The notes: generated by a model not told the origin, from the letters alone. Counted from the stretch's first letter, positions 1 through 12,255 are shown. The stretch is DNA of 64,000 nt from Dendrocalamus latiflorus (GCA_017311315.1 CM029632.1:18526669-18590668), one strand, 5' to 3'. Made by a program: numbers and translations.

Positions 1-165
1 CTTTAATAATCAAAATTAATAGTAAAATTTATAGAAAATGCATAGAAAATTCTGGAACATTACGAGAATTTTTTGTACCATTACCCAATATATTTACCTA
101 CAGTAAATTTATCCCATGCATGCTTACCGGCAGTAAACTTATATATTCCTTTTATGCACATGTAG

Positions 166-2290
166 ATGGTAGGCATCACGAACTGGGAGTTCGAGGAGCT
201 GGCCCAGCATAGCTAAAACTATTTAACTTGGGTTTCTGATGTCGAGATAGTACTTGAAGCCAAGAAACGCCGCGCTGCCATTGGGATTGGTGCTCTGCAG
301 GATGCCCAATCCACCCCTGAGAAAAATGATCAGACACTTCACTTCCTCAGGCACCATCTCTGTCTCACTCTCAAGAATGAGTACATGGGAGAGAAGAGGG
401 CGCTAGCATTATGGACTGCACTCAAGAAATAGTTTGAGAGGTAAAGTACATTATCCTTCCTCAGGCAGAGCAAGAGTGGATCCGACTGAGGTTTGCCGAC
501 TTCAAAACGATCGGAGTGTACAATTTTACTTTACACAGAATTTGTACTAATCTTCAACTTTGTGGCAAGCAGATCACAAATGAGTACAAGATTGAGAAGA
601 CTCTATCCACCTTTCACCCCAATGCAGTGCAGTATGCACACAATTATCGTCAAGATGGCTACAAGGAGTATGCTGAATTGGTTGATATGATGCAGATTGC
701 TGAAGCTCATGATGAAATTCTCCGCAAGAACTACGTCTCACAACCACCTGGGAGCTCCGCTGGCCGTGAAGCCAACGCCGGGAGCTGCAAGGTGCGAAAG
801 CCCATAATGAAAAAAGGAGAAGGAAGGGTAAGGTCGCAGCCCAGAAAAGCAAGTCAGATGCTCCATGTGAGAATAAGGCAAACAAGCCAAAGCGGGACGA
901 CAACCCCTATGGTCAGCAAGACCAATCTTGTTACAAGTGTGGCAAGTGGGGGCACTGGTCGTGGATCTGTAAAGAGCCGCAGCGTGTCATCGATGCTTTC
1001 CAATCTCAGAAGAAGGATGGCAAAGGGCATCATAAAACCCACTTTGCATCTATTGAGGGGAGAGTTCTGAGCAGCTGACTGCGCCGATGGAGGTTGAAAC
1101 CATTCCGGCAGCAGCCCCTTTTGACATTGCAGCTACCTTCGACATGATTTCTCTGGAAGAGCATATCACCCCCGAGAAAATAGCAGTTGAAGTCTCTGAC
1201 TTCTTAACAGATTCAGTCTAATGCACAGGATGCATTTAGACTTTAATTGTCATTTAGTTTATGAGTGGAAGGAATAAGTTAGAATTTGCATGGATGGTAC
1301 CCAAACAATTTTTTTCTTGTGATGGTTGGATGATATTGAATAATTCATTTATTTATTCAGATTATAATGACATGATATGTGCTAATATTGAAGTATTTTA
1401 TTTATGTGTTGATTGTCTTCTACTACATATTAATAAAATATTTTATAGTAGAACACGTGTGGTGCCCTATGGAGGAAGTATGCTTAGCCGACAGTGGCAC
1501 AAAAAATATCATCTTAAGAGAGACAAAATCTTTCAGTCAATTAGTAAGAATGCTGGTAGCTTTACAACAATCGCGCGGTAGCGATGCTTGTATAATAGGT
1601 TCAGAAAGTGTCACAATTATACTCCCAATGAGCATAACTTTGGTCATTCTAGAAACCTTATTATATCCATAATCGACTAGAACTTTTTAAAATTTCAAGG
1701 ATATTCACGCCAACGGTTTCCATGTTGAGACTAAAGAATAGTGTGGTCAGGAATACCTGCTCATTACAAAACACGAAGAAAATAGAAAAAGGGTATTAGA
1801 AAAACTTCCTTCATTAGAAACTGGCCTATACTACACCAATATCAAGGCACCTGTAGCTTATACTGCCCTGAAAATAATATTTAGAAGCTCTGAACTTTTC
1901 TGTCTTTGGCATGATAGATTAGGCCATCTAGATCTTAGGATGATAAAAAATATAATTAACAATTTACAGGGGCATAATATTAATGTAAAGAATTTTTCAA
2001 ATCACAGAGATTTTATGTGCCCCGCATATACTATCGGGAAATTAATTACTAGACTTTCTACTCTGAAAGTGAAGCATGAAGTCCCTGCATTCCTGGAACG
2101 GATCCAAGGAGACATTTACGATCCCATACAGCCACTATCAGGACCATTTAAATATTTCATGGTGCTCATCGATGCTTCCTCGAAATGGTCGCACGTATGT
2201 TTATTATTTAAGGCAAAACACTCATCCTCAAAGACGTACTGTATGTGCCTGCTTTGACTCGTTATCTTTTAAGCGGGTTGATGCTATGTA
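166..2290 (+). mobile_element. Decayed Ty1/Copia gag-pol (gag, zinc knuckle, integrase fragment)
   Basis: Translating from the ATG at 166 gives a gag-like reading with in-frame stops. It contains motifs typical of Copia gag (UBN2-type), for example LALWTALKK near 400. It continues in the 516-1070 frame to a CCHC zinc knuckle, CYKCGKWGHWSWIC, at about 929-973. After a region with no clear protease, 1880-2250 reads as a pre-integrase and integrase core: WHDRLGHLDLRM, then a CPAYTIGK block where the second zinc-binding Cys appears replaced by Tyr, then GDIYDPIQPLSGPFKYFMVLID. Several stops and frameshifts and no visible LTRs mean this is a dead internal fragment. The order gag, integrase fits Copia. 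Element family not identified. Confidence 0.75.
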
Positions 2291-2325
2291 GGCAAGGAAT
2301 AAAACTTGTTTTTTAGTCCAATAAG

Positions 2326-2520
2326 ATTGTGTTGACCAAATTTGGTAATTTTGTGGGCAAAGGCTATGATAGCGAAGGCATGTTCCGTTTATCCATTCTT
2401 GATTTCAATAATGTAAATATTTTTAATGTTTCTCATTGCAATGAAATTCATGATATTTATCATTCTCATTTATGTCATGTTAATTTTGAAGCCAATGTAT
2501 GGTTAAGCAAGAAAATTTAA
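2326..2520 (+). mobile_element. Second Copia fragment (GAG-pre-integrase region)
   Basis: An open frame reads TKFGNFVGKGYDSEGMFRLS and, near its end, HSHLCHVNF. This is the GAG-pre-integrase segment that normally precedes the integrase core in Copia polyproteins. The preceding fragment already passed this point at 1890-1930, so this is a separate element joined to it and not a continuation. It ends abruptly where the minisatellite array begins at about 2520. Confidence 0.6.
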
Positions 2521-5120
2521 TTCCAAACCGATGCAGTTGGAGCCGCCCCATTGAGGTCAAGCCTCTGACACAAGCGACACGTAGACGTAGGCGACAAAGT
2601 CCCACACTGAAGCCATAGCCATCTCGTCTAGGTCCTGCCTCTGACGCGGGCGGCGCATAGACATGGGCGACGAAGTCCCCTGCCGAAATCAGCAGTGGGC
2701 GAAGGCTTGAAGCGCACGTGCTCCATCCTATCGAGGTCTTGCCTACAACATGGGTGATGCGTAGACGCTTGGCGACAAAGTCCCACTTTGAAGCTGTGAA
2801 GCATGTGCGCTTCGTTCCCATCCTTCTGACATGCGTCAACGAAGTCGGCAATGGGGCAAAGGCTTGAAGCGCACATGCTCCGTCACCCACCCTTTGGATC
2901 AGCGTTGATGAAGTCGCGACTATGAGGAGGTCATAGAATGCCTCATGAATACTTTGATCATGACGTGGTCATGGGAGTCGATGAAGTCGACGGCGGGACA
3001 AAGACTTGAAGCGCGCATGTGCTCTGCCCTCCCCTTGCTCAGATGGGCGTCGACAAAGCCACGACCACAAGGCGGTCGTACGGGCGTCGACAAAGTCACG
3101 ACCACGAGTTTGTCAGACGAGCATTGACAAAGTCACAACCCCAAAGTTGTTAGATGAGCGTCAACGAAGTCACAACCATGAAGTGGTCGTATGGGCATCG
3201 ATGAAGTCACGATCCCATGGTAGTTAGATGGGTGTCGAAGAAGTCGCAACCACGAGGTAGTCACAGAATGCCTCACGACTACATCAATGATGACATGATC
3301 ATGGGTGTCGATGAAGTTGACAGTGCGACGATGACTTGAAGCGCGCGCGTGCACCGTCCTCCCATCGCTCGGGCGGGTGTTGACGAAGTTGCGGCCATGA
3401 GGAGGCCAGATGAGTGTCGATGAAGTCACGACCACGAAGCGGTCATGCGAGCGTCGATGAAGTGACGACTACAAGATGGGCGGACGAGCGTCGATGAAGT
3501 CATGACTATGAGGCAGTTATACGGGCATCGACTAAGTCTCGACCACGAGGCGGTCGTACAGGTGTCAACCAAGTCATGATCATGAGGTGGTCAGATGGGA
3601 GTCGATGAAGTCATGACCTCGAGGCTCTCGGACGGGCATCGATGAAGTCACGACTATGAGATGGTCAGACGGGCATCAACGGGGTCACGACCACGGGGTG
3701 GTCGGATAGGCATCGACGAGGTCACAACCACAGGGTAGGCGGACAGGCGTCGATGACATCACGACCATGGGGTGGTCAGATGGGCGTTGATGAAGTCAGG
3801 ACCTCGAGGCGGTTAAACGGGCATTGACGGCATCACAACCATGAGGCGGTCAGACGAGCGTCAACAGGGTCATGACCCCGTGGTTGTCGGACGGGCATTG
3901 ATGAGGTCACGACCACGGGGCGGTCGAATGGGCATTCATGACATCACGACCACGGGGTGGTCAGACAGGCGTCAATGAAGTCATGACGATGAGGCGGTCA
4001 GATGGGTGTCGATGAAATCATGACCTCGAGGCAATCGGACGGGCGTTGATGAAGTCACGACCTTGAGGCGGTCGGATGAGCGTCAACAAAGTCAGCGACA
4101 GGATGAAATCTTGAAGCGCGTACTCTATCCTCCATACATCGAACTAGCATTGACAAAGTCAGCGGTGGGATGAAGTCTTGAAGCATGTGCACTCCGTCCC
4201 CACCCTTCAGTCTGGCATCAATAAAGTCGACGGTGGGACAAAGTCTTGAAGTGCACGCTCTGTCCCCCACCCTTCAAATTGGTGTCGACAAAGTTGATGG
4301 TGAGATGAACTATTGAAGCGCGCGTGCGCACCGTCCTCTACCCTTCGGATGGGTGTTGATGAAGTCAGCAGTCGGACGGGTGTATACGAAGTCACGACCA
4401 CGAGAAGGCCAAACGGGCATCGATGAAGTCATGACCATGAGGCGGTCGTAGGGGCGTCGATGAAGTTACAACCATGAGGCGGTTGTACGGGCGTCGATGA
4501 AGTCACGGCCCTAAGGTGGTTGAATGAACATCGACGCAGTCAGGACCATGGGCCGGTCAAATAAGCATCGATGAAGTCACAACATCGAGGTGGTCGTATG
4601 GGTGTTGACAAAGTTACGAGCCCGAGGTGGTCGGACGAACATCGACAAAGTAGTGACCACGAGGCAGTTGGATGAGCATCAACGAAGTCATCACCCCGAG
4701 ACGGTTGGATGGGTGTCGACGGAGTCGATGGTGGGATGAAGTCTTGAAGCACGCTATGTCCCACACCCTTCAGACTAGCGTCGACAAAATCGGTGATGAG
4801 ACAAAGTCTTAAAGTGTGTGTGCTTTGTCCTCCACCCTTCAAACAAGCGTCGATGAAGTCGGTAGTAGAACGAAGACTTGAAGCGTGCGTGCTCTGTCCT
4901 CCCATTGCTCAGACGGGCATCGATGAAGTTGTGACCACGAGGAGGCCGAACAGGCATCAATGAAGTCACGACCACGAGGAGGCCGGACGAGAGGCCACGA
5001 AGTCATGACCACGAGGCGGCCGTATGGGCGTCAACGAAGTCACGACCATGAGGCAATCGAATGGGCGTTGATGAAGTCATGACCCCAAGGCGGTCAGATA
5101 GGCGTCGACGAGGTCACGAC
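2520..5120. repeat. Minisatellite array 1 (37-bp unit with longer interspersed units)
   Basis: The region is built from diverged tandem copies of a 37-bp unit with consensus start CGATGAAGTCACGACCACGA, followed by GGCGGTCGGACGGGC. The period is exact over stretches such as 3604-3780. Longer units are interspersed at about 2520-3030, 3300-3420, 4090-4370 and 4720-4920; these contain a CTTGAAGCGCGCGTGC...ACCCTTC block. Short ORFs run through the array in several frames, but with no consistent frame or product, so I do not call genes. The array lies just inside the minus-strand LTR element whose LTR is at 5343-5613. Confidence 0.85.
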
Positions 5121-5320
5121 CCCTAGGCATAGTACGCCAAAGTGCGAGGCCACAGTGCAATTTATTTACACTCCATAGAGTATACTAGGGCACGAGACCA
5201 CTGTGATGACCAGTTTAAAGTTTCTCTACCTTCTTATCCTTGTAGCACTTTTCTTCTAGCCAATCGAAATCCAATGGATCTCTTATGGCGGCAACCCTTT
5301 CTCGCGCAGCTTCTTGCGTG

Positions 5321-5613
5321 CTCCCCACGGTCGGCGCCAACTAACAGTAGGTACAGGGTACCCCTTCTCCTTTAGGGATATGGAATTAAGAGAGTTAGAG
5401 AGCCAACCGAGAGAGAGAGTTGGTGAGTAAAATAAGTGGATCTAACTATCTTGTACTCTTCTTGGGGGTTTGTATACATGAATAGGATAGGATAGGAATT
5501 TCCCATCCTACCCCTTAATGATTACAAAATATTAAGATACTTTAGTATATTTATTTATACACATATCTCTATATTATTAGACCTATTGCAAGGTCCAGTA
5601 GTTTAATTTAACA
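5321..5613 (-). mobile_element. LTR and primer-binding site of a Gypsy-like element (minus strand)
   Basis: On the minus strand a candidate LTR begins TGTTAAATTAAAC at 5613 and runs to about 5343. It is followed at once by TTGGCGCCGACCGTGGGGA (5340-5322). This resembles the tRNA-Asp-type primer-binding site of many plant Gypsy elements. The interior therefore lies at lower coordinates, which places array 1 within about 200 bp of the PBS. No second LTR was found at the far side, so the element is truncated or the array has replaced its body. The exact inner LTR end is uncertain because no clean CA terminus is visible. Confidence 0.5.
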
Positions 5614-5614
5614 G

Positions 5615-6001
5615 TCATGGGGCTGGGCCACCCCACAACACTGGCTGTCTATCATATTGTTTTATCTTTTTTATCTTTGCTTCTCTTCGATCGGTTGCTG
5701 AAAAAAATTCTCTCCACGCGTTCGTCATGTCGTCCATCAGAGTGGCCTCCATGCCATGGTTGGTAACCTGGAAATAAGATGTCAGTATGTCACAAAAGAG
5801 CAAGTAGCAGTGTCAGTAGCCAAATATTACCAGCAAGAGGCCCCAAGACTCCAGTGCCGACCGGAGGTTCGCCGCCTCCTCGGCGCCGTCTGGCTGGGGC
5901 AGACGGCCGAGGACGATAACGGGGATCGGCGCGGTGGCTGCATTGGACGGTCGGGCAATCGTGCTGCCGCATGACGTCCCGGGCTGGCACGTCGACTGCA
6001 C
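5615..6001 (-). pseudogene. 2-oxoglutarate-dependent dioxygenase fragment (N-terminal exons)
   Basis: On the minus strand an exon ending at 5831 encodes IPVIVLGRLPQPDGAEEAAN and then LRSALESWGLLL. A GT donor follows, then a 63-nt intron and an AG acceptor. A second exon starts at 5767 with VTNHGMEATLMDDMTNAWRE. This matches the DIOX_N region and the first intron position of the intact gene at 40178-38858 (SALQSWGVFV / VTGHGMPEAF). Everything downstream, including the catalytic domain, is missing: the reading stops at about 5620, right next to the LTR that starts at 5613. The 5' part of exon 1 is frameshifted. It is a remnant truncated by retroelement insertion. Confidence 0.75.
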
Positions 6002-6009
6002 CCGTACCG

Positions 6010-6521
6010 GCGAACTCCTACACGAGCAGCGTCGGCCCCGGTTCTTCCCTGCGGGTCCCTTTCATGCTGCTGCACGTTGCCACGTTTTTGTGTGTTTTGT
6101 TCGCTCGTTGGTCTCTTGATATCTATTGTTCGGTCTGTTGAGTTTCTGGTTTATTTTTATTTTTCAACATAAAATTCTATTTCAATCTAAAGCCTTTTTT
6201 TAAATACTATAAATATATCCCTATAAACGATAGGAGGGTAAGAATCTCATTGTCAACATTTTCTTGTATTGTGAATTTTGTCTTTGTGTGCATGTGATAT
6301 TTTTCATGAGAGTTTTTCATAATTAATTCATATCTTTTATTTTTTTAATATACTATTTTTTATCATATATTTAACCAGTGATATCAGATCTCCGAGTTTT
6401 AAATCCAAGCCGCTGCCGTAAAAGGAGCAATCTCAACTCAGATGGCCACTGCACGGTAACATCGAGCGGTCACCCACAAGTCAGTCTCCTAGGCATTAAG
6501 GCAACATCAAGGACGGCATCC
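6010..6521. other. AT-rich gap, nothing recognised
   Basis: Between the 2OGD fragment and the hAT element I see AT-rich sequence with no convincing coding frame, RNA gene or repeat boundary. Confidence 0.4.
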
Positions 6522-6529
6522 CATCAAGG

Positions 6530-7675
6530 CAGTGGCGAATCTACCGGGTAGGCTTCGTCAGGCTGAAGCCTACCCTCCACCGGTTGACCGCCCCCCCTCC
6601 TTGCCTTCCTGGCTCCTAGCTCCCCCGGCGGCCGGCGCTGCTGGCAGAAGAAAACTGAAGAAGAAGCCGGCAAACAAGAAGAACACCGGCAAACTGCAGC
6701 GAAGCCAGGCCCAAGTCACATCCGTGGTCCGCCCACCGGCCCACCGCCCACATCCCCACCGGTCCCCAAATCTAAAATCCCCAATCCATTCCCAGATTCC
6801 CTTCCCCGTTCCCCCAAATCCCCAATCAATTGACCTAGACGCGGTCGCACGGAGGTAGTGAGGAGTGGGGACTGAGGTGCCGACGTCTGACGACGACGAG
6901 ATCTGGAGGCGCGGGGAGGCCGGAGCCGGAGGCGGGCCGGGGAGGCGCCGAGGCGGGGAGGTCTGAGGCCCTGAGCCGGGGAGGCGGGGGCGCGGCCGCG
7001 CAGGGCTGCGGGGAGGCTCTGAGTGCTGACGACTGACCGCTGAGGCGCTGAGCCGAGGGCGGGGTTGCGCCACCGCGGACTGAGAAGAGGAGACCGGAAG
7101 CGGGGAGGGCCGGGTCGCCGACTCGCCGGGAGGCTGGAGCCTGGAGATTGGAGGCCCGAGGCGAGGGCGGACGCTCTGCGCCTCTGCGGCTGCGCTGCAT
7201 CGCTGGGGGGTGGGGACCTGGGGTCGAACCGGGGAAGACGTTGAAGTCTCGAAGGCTCTTAACTTTTAAGTGAAGCCGTGAAGGGGTGAAGGACTGAAGA
7301 GTGAAGGTTGTGAAGCTTCTGCTGGCTGCCGAACGGATTGGACGATCAGTAGGTTTGCAGCTTAAACTCATTATCTTATTTTTCAATTAGTTGATTAGCA
7401 ATTTATTAGAATATAGTATTGTATTGTTGTATATACTCAATTAGCAATTAATTTGTAGGTTTACAATAATGGAGAAATGAACTTTGCGTAATTATTTCAC
7501 AAGCAATTCAAGTAGTACTCCACCAACTGATGAGAGCGCAACTCTACCAAAGAAGTCTCGACTAGAATTTAGTTCGAATGAAATTATTGCCGATCCGGCA
7601 CATCACATACCAATAAAACATTCGCCACCTTCATTTTTTAGCCCACCCTTATTTTTCATTCTAGATTCGCCACTG
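6530..7675. mobile_element. Non-autonomous hAT-type element, TSD CATCAAGG
   Basis: The ends are CAGTGGCGAATCTA at 6530 and its inverse TAGATTCGCCACTG ending at 7675. They are flanked by an exact 8-bp direct repeat CATCAAGG (6522-6529 and 7676-7683). An 8-bp TSD with CAGTG termini is diagnostic of hAT elements. The interior has a GC-rich block (6590-7250). From about 7470 it reads TLRNYFTSNSSSTPPTDE and then IIADPAHH, resembling the N-terminus of ZMYM/TTF-finger hAT transposases. The frame has a stop after the third codon and ends within 100 codons, so the element cannot be autonomous. Confidence 0.85.
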
Positions 7676-7683
7676 CATCAAGG

Positions 7684-8900
7684 GTGGCCATTGTGCGGCG
7701 TCAAGGGCAGCCGTCGCTCGGCATCAAACAACCATCGCGTGGCTCCAAGGCGACATCCAAGTTAGCATGCACGGCGGCCGTCGTACGGCGTCAAACAACA
7801 TCGGCATCAGCGAAGAGGCGACGCCTGCACGGCACCCGTTCACTGCGGCGACATCAGGAGGCCGCGTCAGACTCAATCTGCAGCAACCTGTGGGACATCA
7901 GATCATTGTTCGTCGCTTCTTTCGATGAGGAATTGCCATCATCCGATGAGTGATGGAAAATTGTGGACGCCTTCTTTGTTTCTTATTGCGTCAGGCGCTT
8001 CCGTGACAAAAAACTATTCCGTCTCCAGACAGGAACAAAGCAGCAACAGTTCATGTCAGAAGTTTTGACCACCAAGTCGATTTCTTGCTTCAGTTATTTA
8101 AGCTGTAGCCGCTAGGAGCACATGGAAGCCATGATTCAAAGTTTCGCAAATCGGAGAGCACCACGCATCTGGCCACGGGACTTCGGGCTTGTTCTTTTCG
8201 GCTGCGGCTTATAGTTTTTGGTTGAAATTTTTGAATTTTGACTGTTTACGATACATATTATAGAGAGACAGATACCCACTTGCAATTTTGGCTGGTACAA
8301 ATGTTAGGCTTTTAACGTGTAGATCGTTTAACTTGTAGACCCTGTCTTGAGAAAATACTCCATTTCAAAGTTACATACTATAGCAAAAACTAAAAACCAT
8401 CGGCTTGTGAGGTAAAGATCAGGCCCTCAATAGCAAATGAGTGCAATTGCTCTATTCTTACTACGTGCACACCAGAAGTACACAGAGAGCCTTTCATGCA
8501 TTGGTTCATGTATACAGAAACGTACCAAGGATTTCGTAAATTCTTGCTAGATATACAAGAAATTATATTAGAAAATTTCAGCATCCTCAACTCGGCAATT
8601 CGACTCACTACAGCTCTATTCCGTGACTTGACTTTATACTGAGTGTCAGACTTATGCTCTACCTTGGTGATTGTTTTAGCGCTAGGTTGTCATCATCATT
8701 GTCTATACCACCTGGTTCCATGCTCTAGAGGTATACTACACCATCTTCGTCGATGGTCTTGTGCCTCAGTTAGTCATCATTTTTCACTAAGAGATTGTAT
8801 TATCAGTTGTGCATATTTTTTGTTGCAGATAGTTTATTACAATTCAAATCATTGTGCGTATTATTAGTGGCATCTATATGACATTAATCATTCATGATTT
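7684..8900. other. Intergenic region, no gene recognised
   Basis: No ORF here resembles a known protein. A short stretch at about 8186-8260 (GTTCTTTTCGGCTGCGGCTT onward) resembles the left end of the small repeat family described at 10018, 22963 and 44971. The rest is unremarkable. Confidence 0.4.
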
Positions 8901-9965
8901 CTTCGATGACCAATCGTGGGTTACTACAGCAAGATCTGCACATATAGAGTCTAAGGTGGAGTTGTAGGCTTTCAACATAATGAGTTAATTTGGGCTATAC
9001 TTGATCGAGAAGACTTTGAGAAAAATATCAGTTGAGGGGATTACTGATTCACCGCTTGATAATACCTTGATTGAAGCTAGCATAATATTCTCCAGAATTT
9101 CTTATTTATTAGTGATGGTTATGCTCTAAATATAAGTTCGACATGAAGGATTTAAAGTACAAGAATGAATTAATTATATGCATAGATGCTATAACGTTTG
9201 GTATTGCAAGTGCACTACGTTCTAGTTGCCACAGCTCAATATAAAGAGTCTATTGCAAAGATTATTTCTGCTCTATTGATGGCACAAAAGTTAATTTCAT
9301 CCGGATATTCTTCTACATGAGTAGTTTTCAACTATGTCATGAATTTTAGTTACTTTAATAGTCGATAATTTTATGTACGTAATGATCACACGTGCAAGTT
9401 GCTCTTTAATGGGCATTATTTGCCGACTTATGTGTTTTAGGTGGAGCATGTAGAAAGTCCATGACATGAGTTCTTCATTACAGTTATCCAGTACCATTGG
9501 AGAAGCATATGGGAGAAGACCGATCCAGTCTTACTCATTGATTAGTCCTATAGACTTTTAACATACAAAGATCATTGATGGTTGATTATGATTCGAGGAG
9601 ATTTGATTTGTTTTGGCTATAGAAGGGAATTTGGCTCAAGGTGGAGATTATTGAGTTTCTAATTAGAATTTGTCTCAATATAGAGATTGTTAAAGTATGA
9701 TACAAATTTGTATGTGTCCAAGTGAACACATACGCTAACCTAATCTTGGTTTCGTAATCTTCTAGATCTCTACTTCCCTAGCCTATATATGTATCCCTGT
9801 AAGTGCACAGTTGAGATACGCCGAAGTTTTCCATACTTGTAATCTCTTTTCATATAGTGATTTCCGCCTTCATACGTCTATGATTTTTCCCGTAAAAGTT
9901 TTTCCATGTTAAATCGGTGCCTCCCGTTCTCTTGATCTTCTATTTATACCATGCATTTTATAACA
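8900..9965 (+). mobile_element. Copia remnant with 3' LTR (LTR 9688-9965)
   Basis: A candidate LTR runs from TGTTAAAGTATGATAC at 9688 to TTTTATAACA at 9965 (278 bp). It contains a TATA-like CTATATATGTATCCC near 9782. The preceding sequence has the purine-rich motif AAGGTGGAGATT (about 9638-9650), the polypurine-tract motif typical of Copia elements, and heavily stop-interrupted sequence from about 8900. No TSD partner or 5' LTR was found. The body is too decayed to assign domains. Confidence 0.5.
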
Positions 9966-10017
9966 CAGTCAATGTGTGACGTGAAGACAGCGAGACTACT
10001 AGAGGCACTTAGATTTG

Positions 10018-10283
10018 AGCCCCGCTCGTTTTAGGTTCAGTTTTTGGCTTCTAGTTCATTATTCCCAAATTTTATCTCTTTTTTTTTTGTCTTTTTTGAC
10101 CTTTTTGGACTTTTTTGCCTTTTCTTTTTTCCCGTAGTTGTTTGCATTGTGCATGATGGGCTAACATGTTTTTTCCACTGTTAAAATTTTAAAATTTAAT
10201 TACGCCAAAATGCCACCAGCAGGTACAGTGCAAAATAAACCACCTACGATGCAAAATAAGTCATAAGCCAGCTTATTTGGTGA
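10018..10283. mobile_element. Small TE-like repeat, copy A (~265 bp family)
   Basis: It starts GCCCCGCTCG and runs through a T-rich middle to a tail with ACAGTGCAAAATAA and AAGCCAGCTTATTTGG. The same order of motifs (T-rich GAGCTTTTTTGCC, TTTAAATTTAATTACGCCAA, repeated CAGCTACAGTG, CATAAGCCA) is found at 11716-11945, 22963-23242, 44690-44885 and 44971-45246. The best copy has near-inverted ends of the form GGCCCCGCTCGGTTGGGCTG. Superfamily unknown. Confidence 0.6.
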
Positions 10284-11080
10284 GTTAGCAAAATACTACA
10301 ATTTTATAGTGTTCATCAGCGAATTATAGGTTTTCTGGTGTCAAACACCATACTTTTTGCAATATTTTGGAAAGGCGTTTGATTGTGTTTTGAGCTTCGT
10401 GAAATCACGATGAGATCATAATTCGGGGTATTTCTGTGGGGTCGTCTCCATAAAAGTTTCTGCTGTAGTCTGCACCTTATCGATATGTTGACGTTGCCTC
10501 GTACGTTTGTGCTACAAATGACAAATTCTCAAAATAAAAAAAAATGCAGCTGAAAAGTCCAACTTGGCATAGGAAACTAGGAACATGCCAGTGGTGACCG
10601 CCAAGAACCTAGTTGTAATGTACACACAAATTAGCACCTAATTGTAATGTATATGTATACACAGCTTGGGAAAGTCAATCTTGAATGGTGACACTTAATT
10701 TATACTCCACATAATACAAGTATATGATTAGAGAGAGAGGACAATACTCCACATAATACAAGTTTATGATTAGAGAGAGAGGGCAAACCCTAAAATCACA
10801 ACATTTTTTGAACCACCTCTGGATTAAGCAGTGGAGTTGTAGGTGTAAGCTCTGCCCAATAAAGTTCAAATTCTGATGCCCACATTTATGCACTTGAGTG
10901 TGCATCAGTAAAAATTTTATAAGGTCACGAATTTATCCCGGACTGTCTTTTAGACGTATGCTAAGTAAGTGTATTCGTGTGTGCACAGTGGTGTATGCAC
11001 ATGTACGTCTTCCTAGTAATTGTAAGCAAAAACACTTATATTTTTCAGTTGAAAAAAAGAAGAGCACTTCGATTTTAAAT
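10284..11080. repeat. Intergenic; 42-bp tandem duplication at 10703-10786
   Basis: The only structure noticed is a 42-bp direct duplication: ACTCCACATAATACAAG followed by TATGATTAGAGAGAGAGG, at 10703 and again at 10745. No gene is recognised. Confidence 0.6.
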
Positions 11081-11109
11081 ATGCTACCATACTTTGCATC
11101 AAAGCCAGG

Positions 11110-12255
11110 ATACCACACTTGATCTTTACTGTGTCAATGGCTCTTGTCCCTTCAGAAAAATGTTCATAGAAACCAGCAATCCAGTCCTGGATTTTCACCT
11201 TCTTGTACAGTGCCGGCCTCGTTTCGTCTATTAGCTCAGTTGCTGGCTCGATTTCTCTCTCAAAATCAACAGAGAAGAACAGGGCCACCGATAGCCTCTC
11301 TCTCAGCACTGGTCACAACCCTATGCACAGGGCTCCTGAATACCCCATTGCTCATTATCTGCGTCAACAAAAAAAAAAGTTTAATACAGTGGTGTCTCAT
11401 TCACAACCAAGTTTCACCAACATGCAAAACAGTAATAAGTAATCGGGGACGCATTGGAGCGAACTCGAATTCTTTGTAACATGCGAGCTCCACCGTGAAA
11501 CATCCGATCAACGCTATGTTGAATCTTGTGCATTGAATTTGATCGTGCAACACCATCACTATTGGCTTCCTTCCGTCAACTTCATACTTGCGTTGATCGG
11601 ACAGCTCACAGTGTAGATCGCAAGTTTACCCCGGATACGTCCCATCATATTACGGACGTTACATAAGTGTTCGTGGCTAGACACGAAAGCACTTACCTCC
11701 GTCGTGTCGCCTAGGCTTTATTTTTCACTATTTATAAATTTCGTTTTTTTTGAGCTTTTGATTTTTTTCATTGAGCTTTTTTGCCGGTTCTTTTTTTCTG
11801 TATGTGTTTGTATTATACGTAATGGGCTAATATATTTTTATATTTTTTTAAATTTAATTATGCTAAATAAGCCTATGTCAGCTACAGTGTTTTTTCAGCC
11901 AGCTACAGTGCTTTTCAGCCATAAGCCATCAAAAAAAAGCCCAAATGATCAGCAAGGTGTGAGGGCTTTCTGCGACATCATACCAGACGCCATCTATGAG
12001 AACTTGCAGTCCACCAACATTGTTATCAACCATGAGAACCGTAGGAAGGGCTGCATCAGAGTGAGGCTTGATGCCAAAGACTTGCCTGGGCCTCGGGACA
12101 CTTTGGGTAGTAGTTGAATCTAGCATAAGTGTCAGCATGGTCGCCAAATTGGCCATTGAAGTAATCCCCATTAAGCTCCAGAAGCTTTGCCATTGCTGGG
12201 AGGAGTGTGTCCTCCGCTGCATTTTATGAACTCATGCAGAACATCCCTGCATAAA
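11110..12255 (-). pseudogene. 2-oxoglutarate-dependent dioxygenase pseudogene, split by a small element
   Basis: On the minus strand the reading begins near 12255 (VLHEF) and passes LLPAMAKLLELNGDYFNGQF and YARFNYYPKCPE. It shifts frame near 12088 into VFGIKPHSD, keeping the first Fe ligands His and Asp, then NVGGLQVLIDGVWYDV and HTLLI. A ~230-bp repeat (11716-11945) interrupts at this codon. The exon resumes as LGDTTE and ends at 11697 with a GTAAGT donor. The last exon starts at 11358 with IMSNGVFRSPVHRVVTS, has another frameshift near 11300 in a GAGAGAGAGG run, and then reads ERLSVALFFSVDFEREIEPA and AIDTVKI. There is an additional frameshift near 12220. Exon boundaries match the intact copy at 39271/39133. 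Clearly non-functional. Confidence 0.9.
11716..11945. mobile_element. Small TE-like repeat, copy B, inserted in the 2OGD pseudogene
   Basis: This is another copy of the family at 10018. Removing it joins the codons for LLI and NLGD of the dioxygenase, so its insertion site can be located to within one or two nucleotides. The target duplication, if any, is very short (one or two T residues). Confidence 0.75.

Noticed and set aside
2480..4975. ORFs on both strands across array 1
   Set aside because: They are produced by the stop-poor 37-bp repeat and have no consistent frame, start context or family.
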